From assembly GCF_023284025.1 (NCBI RefSeq), contig NZ_JAKIKR010000052.1, forward strand, positions 1-34,321: DNA of 34,321 bases, read 5' to 3'. Made by a program: the position numbers and the translations under genes. Positions 24,633 through 33,279 of the stretch are shown here, piece after piece (the first letter of the stretch is position 1; the number at the start of each line of letters is the position of its first letter). This DNA comes from Shewanella abyssi. Lineage in GTDB: Bacteria > Pseudomonadota > Gammaproteobacteria > Enterobacterales > Shewanellaceae. The notes below the pieces were generated by a model that was not told where the DNA came from, made no database searches, and saw only the letters and a list, made by a program, of their open reading frames with translations.

Positions 24633-24656
24633 AAAGGTCAGCAGATGCTGACCTTT
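24633..24656 (+). terminator. Intrinsic terminator after the DUF1272 gene
   Basis: AAAGGTCAGC (24633-24642) pairs with GCTGACCTTT (24647-24656), a perfect 10-bp stem with a 4-base loop, followed by ATTGT. The T-run is partly within the stem. From here to 24798 I see no further gene. Confidence 0.75.
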
Positions 24657-24798
24657 ATTGTATCTGGGCTTTATGGGTTTGTTGGCTCGATAAGTCAGCC
24701 CCCACAACCGCGAACATGAGCATCGATTTATGCAAATCGGCTTCATTTGCTTTCTACTGACGTAACTGGTTTTTAGACACAAATGAGTTAATTTTTGG

Positions 24799-24961
24799 TA
24801 AAAGTGGTTCCAATGACCTGCGGTCAGCGTATGTGCAGACGCAACTGAGGCACGCCGTGAACACATCCCTGTGGGCTCAACGAAAACGTCCTGTTTCCGA
24901 AGGCCTCAGCCGCATCTACACTGGGTTATAAAAGCACAACAGTTCACCATTTGAGTTTTCA
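24799..24961. repeat. Dispersed repeat module A, copy 3
   Basis: Matches 421-590 at both ends and 1-140 in its centre (CGTGAACACATCCCTGTGGG at 24856-24875). It lacks the extra hairpin-forming segment seen at 38-90, so it looks like the compact form of the element. Module B follows after about 73 bases, the same order as at 1-348. Confidence 0.75.
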
Positions 24962-25034
24962 CTCTCCCGGTAAAAAGAGACTATTTCTTATTAAACATCA
25001 TGACTTTAATACATTCAGTAAATGTGCAGAATCT

Positions 25035-25182
25035 AGTCTTCCCCGTTGGAAATTTTGCTGTTTAAATTTCGCCGGGGCGCTGAGGGATTGACTCTTATGA
25101 AATCAACAGCGGGTAAAAGCGCTTTACCCCTTGGCTCTACTCATTGTTAAAGATTGGGGGCGAAGCACCACGACTTCGACTT
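25035..25182. repeat. Dispersed repeat module B, copy 2
   Basis: Matches 228-348 with about 30 bases more. Conserved parts are CTTCCCCGTTGGA, CGCCGGGGCGCTGAGGG, AGCGCTTTACCCCTTGGCT and the CACCACGACTT end. GGGTAAA and TTTACCC form a hairpin equivalent to that of copy 1. It ends about 33 bases from the stop of the minus-strand histidine kinase gene. Confidence 0.75.
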
Positions 25183-25215
25183 TTCTAAAAGTTAGCTAAA
25201 ATTGTAGCTGGATAA

Positions 25216-26607
25216 CTAACTTTGTTTTGGCAACCACAACCTAACACAAAGCCCTATCTCATCGCGGTTCTGCAAGCTGATGCGCCCGTCATGGGCTTCG
25301 ACGATTTCCCGGCATAATGGTAAGCCGAGCCCTGTGCCTGACTGCTTGGTGGAATAGAAAGGCAATAAAGCTTGGCGCAACACCTCTGGCGGCATGCCTG
25401 AGCCCTCATCCTTAACTTCAATGAACACACCTTCGGTGCCATCAGACAGGCTAGAGTCAACAATCGATAGACTCACTTTATCGATACTAGAACCTGATTC
25501 ATGGGCATTTTTCAGCAGGTTCAATAGCACTTGTTCCATCTGAATCAGATCAAGCTCCACCGTAGAAATGGGGAGAACATTCTCAAGCACAAACGAATAA
25601 TGCTGCTTCAGTTGCTCGGTCAATTTAAGCCAGTCAACGGTGCTTTTCTTCGGTAAGGGCAGTTTAGCGAAGCGAGCGTAATTGAAAATAAACTGACTCA
25701 AATGGCTAGTGCGATCCTCTATGGTATCGAAAATAAGCTTGAGTTTAGGGTCGTCCAGATCTTTAGTGATTATGCGACCAGAATTGACCATAGAGGCTAT
25801 CGGCGCAACGGAGTTATTAAGCTCATGGCTAATAATGCGGATCACTTTTTTCCACACTGCAACCTCTTGGCGATTGAGTTCCCGCGTCATCTGCTTGAGT
25901 AAAATAAGGTGGTGAAACTGGCCATTAAGCAGGAATTGGCCACGAGAAAGGTGCCAAGTTTCTAGCTCATCATCGCTGTCTTGGGCTGCTAAGGAGAACA
26001 AACCATCTTTAGGGTTTTCCAGTGCAGCGCCTAACTCATCAGCAACTTGCGCCAACAATTCACTAAGCTGCATCCCTTCAATTCGCAGCCCTTTGTTGAA
26101 CAGGTGCCTTGCTGCGTCGTTGGCGTAGATAACGCGTTTATCATCATCGAGCAGTAACATGACATTGGGCGAACTTTGGATCACTTTATCGAGCAGCAGT
26201 TCCCGCTGATAAATATACTGGCGCTCTTTTCTTAGCGCTTCTGCCGAGTCATTAAACAGTACCGCCAAAGCCTGCAACTGCTTATCTCCACCGACAGGAA
26301 GACTGACACTAAAATCATTATCTTTGAAATTAAGTAATCCAATTTCAAGCGCCATTAAGCTGGTGGCTAAGTGTCGAGAGGACACATAACTCACGGCTAC
26401 CGCTAGGCTAATCGCGGCGATAAATATTATCAGTATCAGATCCAACTGCTTAGCAACCGCTTGCGATACATCTGCATCGGCAAACCACAACAGCAAGCTA
26501 AGCCCCAGCATAAGCCCCAATGTTGTTGCCAACGCGCTACCAACAATCAGCTTAGCGCGCAGTGAAACGCTGCTTAATGTCATTGCTGGATTATTTTTCA
26601 ATGCCAT
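25216..26607 (-). CDS. Sensor histidine kinase, partner of the sigma54 activator
   Basis: A 463-residue membrane kinase. Two transmembrane helices (about 21-42 and 56-75) enclose only a very short periplasmic loop, suggesting that it senses the membrane itself or an intracellular signal. A PAS-like domain spans about 140-240 (VIQSSPNVMLLLDDDKRVIYANDAARHLF). HisKA has H261 in ISHELNNSVAPI, and the HATPase shows NLLKNAHES, DEGSGMPPEV and GTGLGLPLCREI. It resembles NtrY/AtoS-like kinases. ATG 26607 lies within the 3' end of the upstream regulator gene (17-base overlap), with GGA five bases before it, so the two are translationally coupled. Confidence 0.92.
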   Translation of the reverse strand: MALKNNPAMTLSSVSLRAKLIVGSALATTLGLMLGLSLLLWFADADVSQAVAKQLDLILIIFIAAISLAVAVSYVSSRHLATSLMALEIGLLNFKDNDFSVSLPVGGDKQLQALAVLFNDSAEALRKERQYIYQRELLLDKVIQSSPNVMLLLDDDKRVIYANDAARHLFNKGLRIEGMQLSELLAQVADELGAALENPKDGLFSLAAQDSDDELETWHLSRGQFLLNGQFHHLILLKQMTRELNRQEVAVWKKVIRIISHELNNSVAPIASMVNSGRIITKDLDDPKLKLIFDTIEDRTSHLSQFIFNYARFAKLPLPKKSTVDWLKLTEQLKQHYSFVLENVLPISTVELDLIQMEQVLLNLLKNAHESGSSIDKVSLSIVDSSLSDGTEGVFIEVKDEGSGMPPEVLRQALLPFYSTKQSGTGLGLPLCREIVEAHDGRISLQNRDEIGLCVRLWLPKQS

Positions 26608-28012
26608 ACTTTTCCATACGCCGATACAGCGCTTGTCGGCTTAACCCTAGAGATTTAGCGACCCTAGCGATCACACCTTTGTGGTTACCTAATGCCGCCT
26701 TGATATCGGCTTTTTCATCTATCGCTGTTGGTCGTTCTGGCTTAGCTAAAGCGGGTTTATTAGTGGCACTATCAGCCTCTTTTGCCACTGTTACAGAGTG
26801 AACGATTGCTGCATGGGTTAGCGACTTAGCTGAGCCGCTAAGATTAAGCAAGCCGAAATCATCGCTGGTTAAACAACTACTCTCAGCCAATATCACTGCA
26901 CGTTTGCAGGCATTTTCCAGCTCACGCACATTACCCGGCCAGTGATGCGCTTCTAGCGTTTGCCGCGTGTGTTTATTCAATGAATAGTCAGCGCCGATGA
27001 AATGGCTAACTAAGGGGATAACATCATCTTTACGCTCATTTAAGGCTGGCAAAGCGAGTTCAATAACATTAAGCCGGTAAAACAGATCCTCTCTGAAACG
27101 TCCAGCTTGTATGTCTTTAATCAAATCGGCATTGGTCGCGCTAATAACCCGTACATTCACTTTACGGGTTTGATGGCTACCCAGCCGCTCAAACTCACCG
27201 GTTTGCAGTACTCGTAGTAGCTTGACCTGTCCTGAGAGTGGCAAGTTACCAATTTCATCTAAAAATAGGGTGCCACCGTCGGCAGCCTCAAAACGACCAA
27301 TGCGTGTTTTGGTCGCGCCGGTAAACGCACCCGCTTCTGCGCCAAACAGTTCAGCTTCAAGCAACTCCATTGGCAATGCGCCAATATTGACCTTGATGAA
27401 AGGTTTATGTTTTAAATTTGAGTTGGCGTGAATAATATCTGCCAGTTTATCTTTACCCGCACCATTAGGCCCCGTCACTAGTACTGACACATCGCTACGG
27501 GCAATCTGTAATGCTAAATCCACGCAGCGCTGCATCGCCCCGCTACTAAAAACAATGCCACATAAATCAGCATCTTTGATTACTGCCATGCGCTGGTTGT
27601 CGACTCTTGATAACTTAGCATTGGCTTTAGTTAGGGCATGCAGGGAGATTAGATTACCGACACTGGTGAGTAACTTGGCATCATCCCAGGGTTTACCCAT
27701 GTAATCGGCGGCCCCCTCTTTCACCAGTTCAACAGCCACTTCAAGTTGGGTCCAGGCGGTGAGCAATACTATCGGCAGTTGCGGTTGTGACTGCCTTAAG
27801 GCATAAAACAGCGACACACCCTCTTCACCGGAGGTGGTGTCTTGGGTGAAATTCATGTCTTGTACAACGAGTGCAATATCATGCAGTTGCACAAGTTCCA
27901 GTGCGACTTCAGGGGACAAGCAGGTAAGCGTTTGATAACCATTGAGTTCAAGCATTAACGACAAGGCGTTACACACTGCTTGGTTATCATCCACGATAAG
28001 AATCGTATCCAT
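26591..28012 (-). CDS. Sigma54-dependent response regulator (NtrC family)
   Basis: A 473-residue bacterial enhancer-binding protein. The receiver has phospho-acceptor D52 (VVQDMNF), and the AAA+ domain has Walker A GPNGAGKD (181-188), the sigma54-contacting loop GAFTGA (228-233) and Walker B GGTLFLDE (246-253). A linker of low complexity follows, then a Fis-type helix-turn-helix at the C-terminus (IARVAKSLGLSRQALYRRMEKYG). Walker A deviates from the common GESGTGKE but keeps the essential Gly-Lys. It lies behind the ABC operon and before its kinase. The likely target is the sigma54-type promoter at 33104-33120. Confidence 0.94.
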   Translation of the reverse strand: MDTILIVDDNQAVCNALSLMLELNGYQTLTCLSPEVALELVQLHDIALVVQDMNFTQDTTSGEEGVSLFYALRQSQPQLPIVLLTAWTQLEVAVELVKEGAADYMGKPWDDAKLLTSVGNLISLHALTKANAKLSRVDNQRMAVIKDADLCGIVFSSGAMQRCVDLALQIARSDVSVLVTGPNGAGKDKLADIIHANSNLKHKPFIKVNIGALPMELLEAELFGAEAGAFTGATKTRIGRFEAADGGTLFLDEIGNLPLSGQVKLLRVLQTGEFERLGSHQTRKVNVRVISATNADLIKDIQAGRFREDLFYRLNVIELALPALNERKDDVIPLVSHFIGADYSLNKHTRQTLEAHHWPGNVRELENACKRAVILAESSCLTSDDFGLLNLSGSAKSLTHAAIVHSVTVAKEADSATNKPALAKPERPTAIDEKADIKAALGNHKGVIARVAKSLGLSRQALYRRMEKYGIEK

Positions 28013-28104
28013 ATTCTTCTTTTTATCATTGAGGTGTCATGTATGACTTGCCTAAAACTAACGTAAAGCGAAACAGAGATAAAGGTAAACACCTTAAATT
28101 TCAA

Positions 28105-28147
28105 TAATCAACCGCCCTTACAGCAGCTAGCTTTGGGCGGTTGATTA
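28105..28147 (-). terminator. Hairpin between the permease and regulator genes
   Basis: TAATCAACCGCCC (28105-28117) pairs perfectly with GGGCGGTTGATTA (28135-28147), a 13-bp stem with a 17-base loop. It begins 7 bases after the last permease stop and could end the ABC transcript or limit read-through into the regulator genes. The tail on the minus strand is T-rich but not a clean T-run (TTGAAATTT). Confidence 0.65.
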
Positions 28148-28153
28148 ACCTCT

Positions 28154-29365
28154 CTAGACGCTTCTGGTGGCTATTGCCGGAGAGATATTAGCCGCTTTTC
28201 GAGCCGGTAATATCACCGCTACAGTCGTTAAGACCAATAGACCAGCCACTGTCACTAGCGGATAAATAAGATCCAACTTCGGCAGACTATATAAGGTCAT
28301 CAACTGTTGCCCCAGCTGCACGGCAACTAGGCCACCTAATACGCCACCGATGAGGCATATTAGGTAGTTTTCAACTAAGAAGAAGCTAATAATGTCGCGC
28401 TTTTTAGCCCCTAACGCACGGCGAGTACCAATTTGCTTTGTACGGCGCTCAATATTAAACATCACCATGCCCGCTAATCCCAAAGAGGTGATAAGCAACA
28501 GTAACACCACCATCATCGATAATACCGCCGCCATCAACTCATGGTTACGATAGACACTTATACGGTGCTCACTAATGGTGGTAAAGCCTCTGACAACACG
28601 ATTAGGATGCTCTTTATGCAGCGCAGCTGGAATCGACTCTTTCAAGTCAACAATGTCAGCTTCATCCGCTCTGACTAAGATGCGGTTAAATGATGAAGCC
28701 AGCTCCACATTCAAAATAATACTCAGTTCCAAATTATCGTTATCGACCCAAGCACCTTGTAGACGCTCAACCACACCGATAATTTTCATTGGTTGGGTAC
28801 CAATATTACCGCGATACATCACCTTGCCAATAGCAGGTTCATCACCAAAGGTATCTTGCGCAAATTGAGCCGACACTATGGCTAAACTCGCAAGCTCCGG
28901 CCCTCCAGCATTAACTTCATCTGGGTAAAAGTTGCGCCCTTCAATTAAGTTAAGGCCGAGGGTTGGGATCATCTGCTCATCGCCATAATAGATAGCGGCG
29001 TTGGGTCCATCTTTACGATCCTCTTCACTGGTGCCATGGGAGAAGTTTGACGACCAACCACCACCACTCAATGGCGTCATGCTGGTCAGTGTGGCGGCCT
29101 TCACCCCTTCGAGCTGGCGAATAATATCGAGATCTCGAAGTGGCTGCGTGACAGGATCAATACTGTCATCGAAATTGTAGATACTAAAATCGAACACTTC
29201 TGACTCAGCAATTCCCGAATCTCGGCTCATCAAGCCGATACGCTCACTGATAATAAAGCTGGCGTTAGCCACAATAGCAACCGAGAGAATAATTTGGATC
29301 AGCAGCAATAAAGGACCACTCTTATTGCGCAGCAACATACTGACAATGGGTTTAATCTGAAACAT
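28154..29365 (-). CDS. ABC transporter permease, FtsX/MacB type (second permease)
   Basis: A 403-residue permease. One N-terminal helix (about 16-38) is followed by a large periplasmic MacB-PCD-like domain (about 45-270) and three C-terminal helices (about 283-308, 330-352, 366-390). The loop RRTKQIGTRRALGAKKRDIISFFLVENY is the cytoplasmic coupling segment of the FtsX/LolC/MacB family. With the neighbouring permease it should form a heterodimer that, with the ATPase and adaptor, exports or pulls substrate out of the membrane; MacB-type proteins act as mechanotransmitters. AAGGAA precedes the ATG. Last gene of the transporter group. Confidence 0.88.
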   Translation of the reverse strand: MFQIKPIVSMLLRNKSGPLLLLIQIILSVAIVANASFIISERIGLMSRDSGIAESEVFDFSIYNFDDSIDPVTQPLRDLDIIRQLEGVKAATLTSMTPLSGGGWSSNFSHGTSEEDRKDGPNAAIYYGDEQMIPTLGLNLIEGRNFYPDEVNAGGPELASLAIVSAQFAQDTFGDEPAIGKVMYRGNIGTQPMKIIGVVERLQGAWVDNDNLELSIILNVELASSFNRILVRADEADIVDLKESIPAALHKEHPNRVVRGFTTISEHRISVYRNHELMAAVLSMMVVLLLLITSLGLAGMVMFNIERRTKQIGTRRALGAKKRDIISFFLVENYLICLIGGVLGGLVAVQLGQQLMTLYSLPKLDLIYPLVTVAGLLVLTTVAVILPARKAANISPAIATRSV

Positions 29366-29382
29366 GTTAAATTCCTTTTCCG

Positions 29383-30684
29383 TTACTGGCTCTTAAGGTA
29401 AACGCTTGGATTAGTGCTACAAATGCGCCAAGCGGGATAGATCCCGGCAATGATTGCCGCAGATACGGCGATAACCGGAGCAATGAACCACATACTTTGA
29501 TCTAGCTGTGACAGTGACTCAGTTAGGTCAAACTTCGACGCCAACAACGACAGTGCCCCCCATGCCCATAACAGCCCAAATACACCACCACAAAAACCGA
29601 TTAACCCCACCTCAACCAGATGCTGAGAGAATATCTGCATTCTGCTAGCACCAATGGCTCGTCTTACGCCCACTTCGGGCGCACGCTTGAGGAACTTAGC
29701 CAGCAGTAATCCCAACATGTTGACTAAACACACAATCAAGAACAATACACTTAGGCCAACCAGTACCTTGTTGTCCTCTGGCACCACATTGTTAGTGGTT
29801 AGCCAGGTTGCAACGTCTGATATTTCGCCTTTTGCATCCGGACGCTTAAAACGACCCAATGCCTTTTGCTGTTCTATATAACGGCCTAACCACTCCTGGT
29901 ACTCTTGCTGCATAGCGGGTGAGCTAAGCTCTGCCCAGTATTGCAGCCAATGCATTTCAGAGTTAAGGCGGTCGTTATAGTTTCTAATATCTTCATGACG
30001 CCAGCTGTTGTTATTACCCCAGCTTTCAAACTCCTCGATAGGGGCAAGCGAAAACGGCACGAAAATCTGCTCTGAATCATTAAATGCACCATTATTGACG
30101 TCGTAATACTTGGGGCTAGGCTGCCAGGTTTTGGTGATGCCGACCACTTGATAAGGTTTGCGGTTGAGCATCAGTGTCTTGCCTATATTGTTGCCGCCGC
30201 CCAAGGCTTTGTTGTTGAGCTCTTCACTGATAACAACCTTGTAACCGCCCTCTTGGTCAACTTGCTTACTCCAAGTTCCGCCATGTAAAAATGGCACTGC
30301 AAACATGCTAAAGAAGTCCCCCTCTACAACACGAACGCCTTCTAGAATGGGTGAGAAGTTCTCATCTTCAGTTTGTACTGCGAGCCCGGTGCGAAACATT
30401 GCCGTTTGGCGCACAGGCACTTCGCTTTTGAGCAAGTTGGTAGCATCTTGATAAGTGATCTGCTCATTGATACGTTGCCAAGTATCGACATCTTGGCTCA
30501 ACAACTGCACCGCAAAAAGCGTTGATGAACGCTCACCAGCGGGGTTAATCGATGCCATCTTATAAATATTGAGAGTGGTAATAGTGATACCAATACCAAT
30601 TGAGATTGCCAGCACCATGAGTAGTGATAAAAAGGGCGTTTTCTTTATGCTGCGCCATGCGAGATCTAAATAATAAAAAAACAT
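29383..30684 (-). CDS. ABC transporter permease, FtsX/MacB type (first permease)
   Basis: A 433-residue permease homologous in layout to its downstream neighbour: an N-terminal helix (about 13-36), a long periplasmic domain (about 40-310), and three C-terminal helices (about 316-340, 361-381, 393-415). The coupling loop FLKRAPEVGVRRAIGASRMQIFSQHLVEVG is typical of the family. ATG 30684 is preferred to 30690 because GGGGGAG then lies at proper distance. It ends 17 bases before the second permease and starts 15 bases after the ATPase stop, a tight operon. Two different permeases make this LolC/LolE-like in subunit plan, although the sequence is closer to MacB-type. Confidence 0.88.
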   Translation of the reverse strand: MFFYYLDLAWRSIKKTPFLSLLMVLAISIGIGITITTLNIYKMASINPAGERSSTLFAVQLLSQDVDTWQRINEQITYQDATNLLKSEVPVRQTAMFRTGLAVQTEDENFSPILEGVRVVEGDFFSMFAVPFLHGGTWSKQVDQEGGYKVVISEELNNKALGGGNNIGKTLMLNRKPYQVVGITKTWQPSPKYYDVNNGAFNDSEQIFVPFSLAPIEEFESWGNNNSWRHEDIRNYNDRLNSEMHWLQYWAELSSPAMQQEYQEWLGRYIEQQKALGRFKRPDAKGEISDVATWLTTNNVVPEDNKVLVGLSVLFLIVCLVNMLGLLLAKFLKRAPEVGVRRAIGASRMQIFSQHLVEVGLIGFCGGVFGLLWAWGALSLLASKFDLTESLSQLDQSMWFIAPVIAVSAAIIAGIYPAWRICSTNPSVYLKSQ

Positions 30685-30699
30685 AGTCATCTCCCCCGA

Positions 30700-31461
30700 T
30701 TATGATGCCACTGCTGACGCGACTGAAATAATTTCAGCCGTTTTTCCCGGCGCTGAAGCGGCTTGTGCAACGCTGCCATGTTCACCTTGATACATAGTAA
30801 AATCACAGACTTGGCCATCGACAATCTGAATATTGCGCTGGGCACGACGGGCTAATTCAGCATCGTGAGTCACCATAATAATGGTGGTGCCCGCCTTATT
30901 AATGTCCTCTAACAGCTCCATCACCTGACGCGCCATTAAGCTATCAAGGTTACCTGTCGGCTCATCGGCAAGTAGGAAGCGCGGCTCACCCGCGAGTGCT
31001 CGTGCTATTGCCACCCGCTGCTGCTGCCCACCAGAAAGCTGTGTTGGCAGATGCTTCATTCTTGCAGCCAAGCCAACTTGCTCTAACGCACGCTCTACAC
31101 GCACTTTACGCTCTTTAGCGTTAAAGCCACGATAGCGTAATGGCACTTCAACGTTTTCGGCTAAGTTAAGATCAGCGATCAAATTAAACCCCTGAAAGAT
31201 AAAGCCAATCTTCTCATTTCGAATTGCCGCACTCTTGTTGTCGCTAAGGTTTGAGATGTTGACGCCATCAAGAAAGAAATCGCCATGGGTAAAACCTTCG
31301 AGCAGACCCGCAATATTCAAAAAAGTGGTTTTACCTGAGCCTGATGGCCCGGTTACCGCGACAAACTCACCCTCTTGAACCTCTAGATTGAAATCGCGCA
31401 GTGCATGGGTTTCGACTAAGTCCGTTTTAAATACCTTGCTGATGTTTTTCATTGATAACAT
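30700..31461 (-). CDS. ABC transporter ATP-binding protein (MacB/LolD type)
   Basis: A 253-residue ATPase. Walker A GPSGSGKTT (about 39-47), Q-loop FIFQGFNLI, signature LSGGQQQR (about 142-149), Walker B FLLADEPTGNLD and H-loop MVTHD are all intact, and the protein belongs to the LolD/MacB/FtsE subfamily. The last about 25 residues form an Ala/Ser-rich tail beyond the usual end of about 225-230 residues. AAGGGA precedes the ATG. It powers the two permeases encoded downstream. Confidence 0.93.
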   Translation of the reverse strand: MLSMKNISKVFKTDLVETHALRDFNLEVQEGEFVAVTGPSGSGKTTFLNIAGLLEGFTHGDFFLDGVNISNLSDNKSAAIRNEKIGFIFQGFNLIADLNLAENVEVPLRYRGFNAKERKVRVERALEQVGLAARMKHLPTQLSGGQQQRVAIARALAGEPRFLLADEPTGNLDSLMARQVMELLEDINKAGTTIIMVTHDAELARRAQRNIQIVDGQVCDFTMYQGEHGSVAQAASAPGKTAEIISVASAVAS

Positions 31462-31520
31462 GGTTAATATTCCCTTAATTAATTTTGTTTACTTAACCTG
31501 AATTCTGGTTATTTAACTCG

Positions 31521-31754
31521 TTAGTCCGCTAAACAATTCAAGATTGAAAGCATAATCTGGCTGATGTCATCGCTCAATATAAGCGCCACATCGGCAATAC
31601 TGGGTAAATTGATTGAGGCGTCGTTAGTCAGCTCGATTAAGTTGAGGCCAATGAACAACCACTCACCGGCACTGTCAGTCGACACTTGTACCGCAACCAT
31701 CAGCATGAATAACGCCAATGCAGTCACTAACTGAGGGCTTTTAAATTTAGTCAT
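31521..31754 (-). CDS. Small hypothetical exported or membrane protein in the ABC operon
   Basis: A 77-residue protein of no family I recognise. Residues about 8-27 (QLVTALALFMLMVAVQVSTD) are hydrophobic and read as a signal peptide or membrane anchor. The rest is acidic and leucine/isoleucine-rich (LIELTNDASINLPSIADVALILSDD) with a single Cys near the C-terminus. ATG 31754 has AGGAG seven bases upstream, a good sign that it is real; an in-frame TTG at 31760 is inside that signal's spacing. It lies between adaptor and ATPase with short gaps (31 and 59 bases), so it should be coexpressed with the transporter. Confidence 0.7.
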   Translation of the reverse strand: MTKFKSPQLVTALALFMLMVAVQVSTDSAGEWLFIGLNLIELTNDASINLPSIADVALILSDDISQIMLSILNCLAD

Positions 31755-31785
31755 TTTCAAACTCCTACAAATTAATATTCATCGA

Positions 31786-33048
31786 TTAGCGAACAAGGAC
31801 TTGTGCCGCTTTTTTGAAAGGCTCAATGCTTGAGGTCACCCAAACATCACCCACCTTGCCGCCTTGAATCACTTCGATATGGCTCATGCTGCGAGCCCCA
31901 AGCTGAATCGGCGTTTTCTCTGCTATATCACCTTGCATCACGTAGACCTCTTGTCCACCACCACTGGTGACAAATGCACCGCGTTTTACCATTAATACGT
32001 TCGGTCGATGTTCTAATAACACCCGTGCTGATAGGCGCTGATTCTGACGTAGATGCAAGCTATCGTTCTGTTCGAAACGGACTCTGGCGGTGACTTCACG
32101 GTTACGTACTTCAGGTGATATAGAGGAAAGCTCTCCCATCATGGTGATAGCACCAAAACTAAGTTCTACCGCCATTCCAAGCCCTAACTCATCAGCGTAT
32201 GACTCTGGTACGGCAAGCTCGGCTTCAAAAGCACTCAAATCCACCACGGTTAAAATGGGTTGGCTTGAGCCAATTCGCGCTTTTTGCTCTGTTAGCCAGT
32301 TACCGATAATGCCGCCAACAGGAGCAATAATATTAAGCGCCGCGACTTGACGTTCTAACTCTTTCACCACTAGCGCTTGACGATCGACCTCTAACGCAGT
32401 GTTCTTTAACTCGAAGGTTAAGGTGTCTTTCATCAGTAACGCTTCTTGACCCGCATGAGCAAACATCAGCTTGGCTTTATGCAGGTCATCTTTACTTTTT
32501 TCATAATCGATTTTGCTAATTAACTTGGACTGGATCAGTTGATCACCACGGCGGCTTTCACGATCCGCGGCTTCTAAGTCTACTTCCGCAATATCCAGTG
32601 TTTGCTGTGCTTTGAGTTGCTGTCTACGCGCATCGAGACGGGCGCGCTCTAGTGAGCTTTTCATGCCTTCGAGCAGCGCTTCTTGCTGTTTTAGACTATT
32701 GGTCAACTTGTGGCTTTCGATAGAGGCCACAATATCGCCCTGTTCGACACGGTCACCCGGCTTGGCAAGCAAGGTGACACTACCCTGTTCAGGGCTGTAA
32801 AGGACTGGCGCGTTAGCAGCGACAATTTTTCCGGTAGTGGGGATATCTCGAATAAGTGTACCGCGCTCTAGCGTGGCAAACCTCAATTCAGAACGCTTGA
32901 TTGAAGTGGCAACTGAATCGCTACCGATACTTGACCAAACCAAACCTGACACTAACAATGCCGCAATACCTAGCATTGCAGGGCGCTTAACCTTGTTCAC
33001 CTTACTTGGCTGCTTAACTGTATCTTGTGCGCTGGTATCCTGGATCAT
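31786..33048 (-). CDS. Periplasmic adaptor subunit (HlyD/MacA/RND-type membrane fusion protein)
   Basis: A 420-residue membrane fusion protein. A short cytoplasmic N-terminus and one anchor helix (about 24-42) lead to a lipoyl/barrel-sandwich domain (VLYSPEQGSVTLLAKPGDRVEQGDIVASIESHK), a long alpha-helical hairpin (about 110-215), the second lipoyl half (LNIIAPVGGIIGNWLTEQKARIGSSQPILTV), then beta-barrel domains (about 255-400). It should link the inner-membrane ABC complex to an outer-membrane channel or to the outer membrane; no TolC-like gene is in the window. First gene of the operon, behind the sigma54-type promoter. AGGGAC ends about seven to ten bases before ATG 33048. Confidence 0.9.
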   Translation of the reverse strand: MIQDTSAQDTVKQPSKVNKVKRPAMLGIAALLVSGLVWSSIGSDSVATSIKRSELRFATLERGTLIRDIPTTGKIVAANAPVLYSPEQGSVTLLAKPGDRVEQGDIVASIESHKLTNSLKQQEALLEGMKSSLERARLDARRQQLKAQQTLDIAEVDLEAADRESRRGDQLIQSKLISKIDYEKSKDDLHKAKLMFAHAGQEALLMKDTLTFELKNTALEVDRQALVVKELERQVAALNIIAPVGGIIGNWLTEQKARIGSSQPILTVVDLSAFEAELAVPESYADELGLGMAVELSFGAITMMGELSSISPEVRNREVTARVRFEQNDSLHLRQNQRLSARVLLEHRPNVLMVKRGAFVTSGGGQEVYVMQGDIAEKTPIQLGARSMSHIEVIQGGKVGDVWVTSSIEPFKKAAQVLVR

Positions 33049-33103
33049 CTGCTGTCCCTATTGTGTCCGATATCTACAATATCTATTCCGATAGGCTTAT
33101 TAA

Positions 33104-33120
33104 TACAAACAGCGTGCCAA
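33104..33120 (-). promoter_or_regulatory. Sigma54-type (-24/-12) promoter of the ABC operon
   Basis: On the minus strand this reads TTGGCACGCTGTTTGTA. TTGGCACG is the full -24 consensus. GG is followed after ten bases by GT in place of the canonical GC of the -12 element (TTGT for TTGC). Transcription would start near 33093, about 45 bases before the adaptor start. Confidence 0.72.
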
Positions 33121-33169
33121 AAAATAAAAAACCTTTATTAACAAGAACTAAATTACAATCAACACTCAA

Positions 33170-33250
33170 CGGACAATGAAAAGTGTCCGCGGTCACTGGT
33201 TAAAAGTGTCCGTTCATCGATTTGATTGTCCGATATGAGGAAAGTGTCCG
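33170..33250. promoter_or_regulatory. Cluster of TGTCCG half-sites (putative enhancer for the sigma54 activator)
   Basis: One inverted pair, CGGACA (33170-33175) and TGTCCG (33184-33189), is followed by TGTCCG at 33207, 33227 and 33245. Three copies read CGGACACTTT on the minus strand. The cluster lies about 75-160 bases upstream of the predicted start, the usual place for an NtrC-family enhancer. A further TGTCCG occurs at 33064-33069 inside the leader. The proposed ligand is the regulator at 26591-28012. Confidence 0.65.
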
Positions 33251-33279
33251 AAATATTTTAAAGCAGGTTTGAGAAAAAA

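Noticed and set aside
33210..33219. CCGTTCATCG resembling the first torF TorR box
   Set aside because: It overlaps a TGTCCG half-site and stands alone; it is better explained as part of the sigma54 enhancer region.
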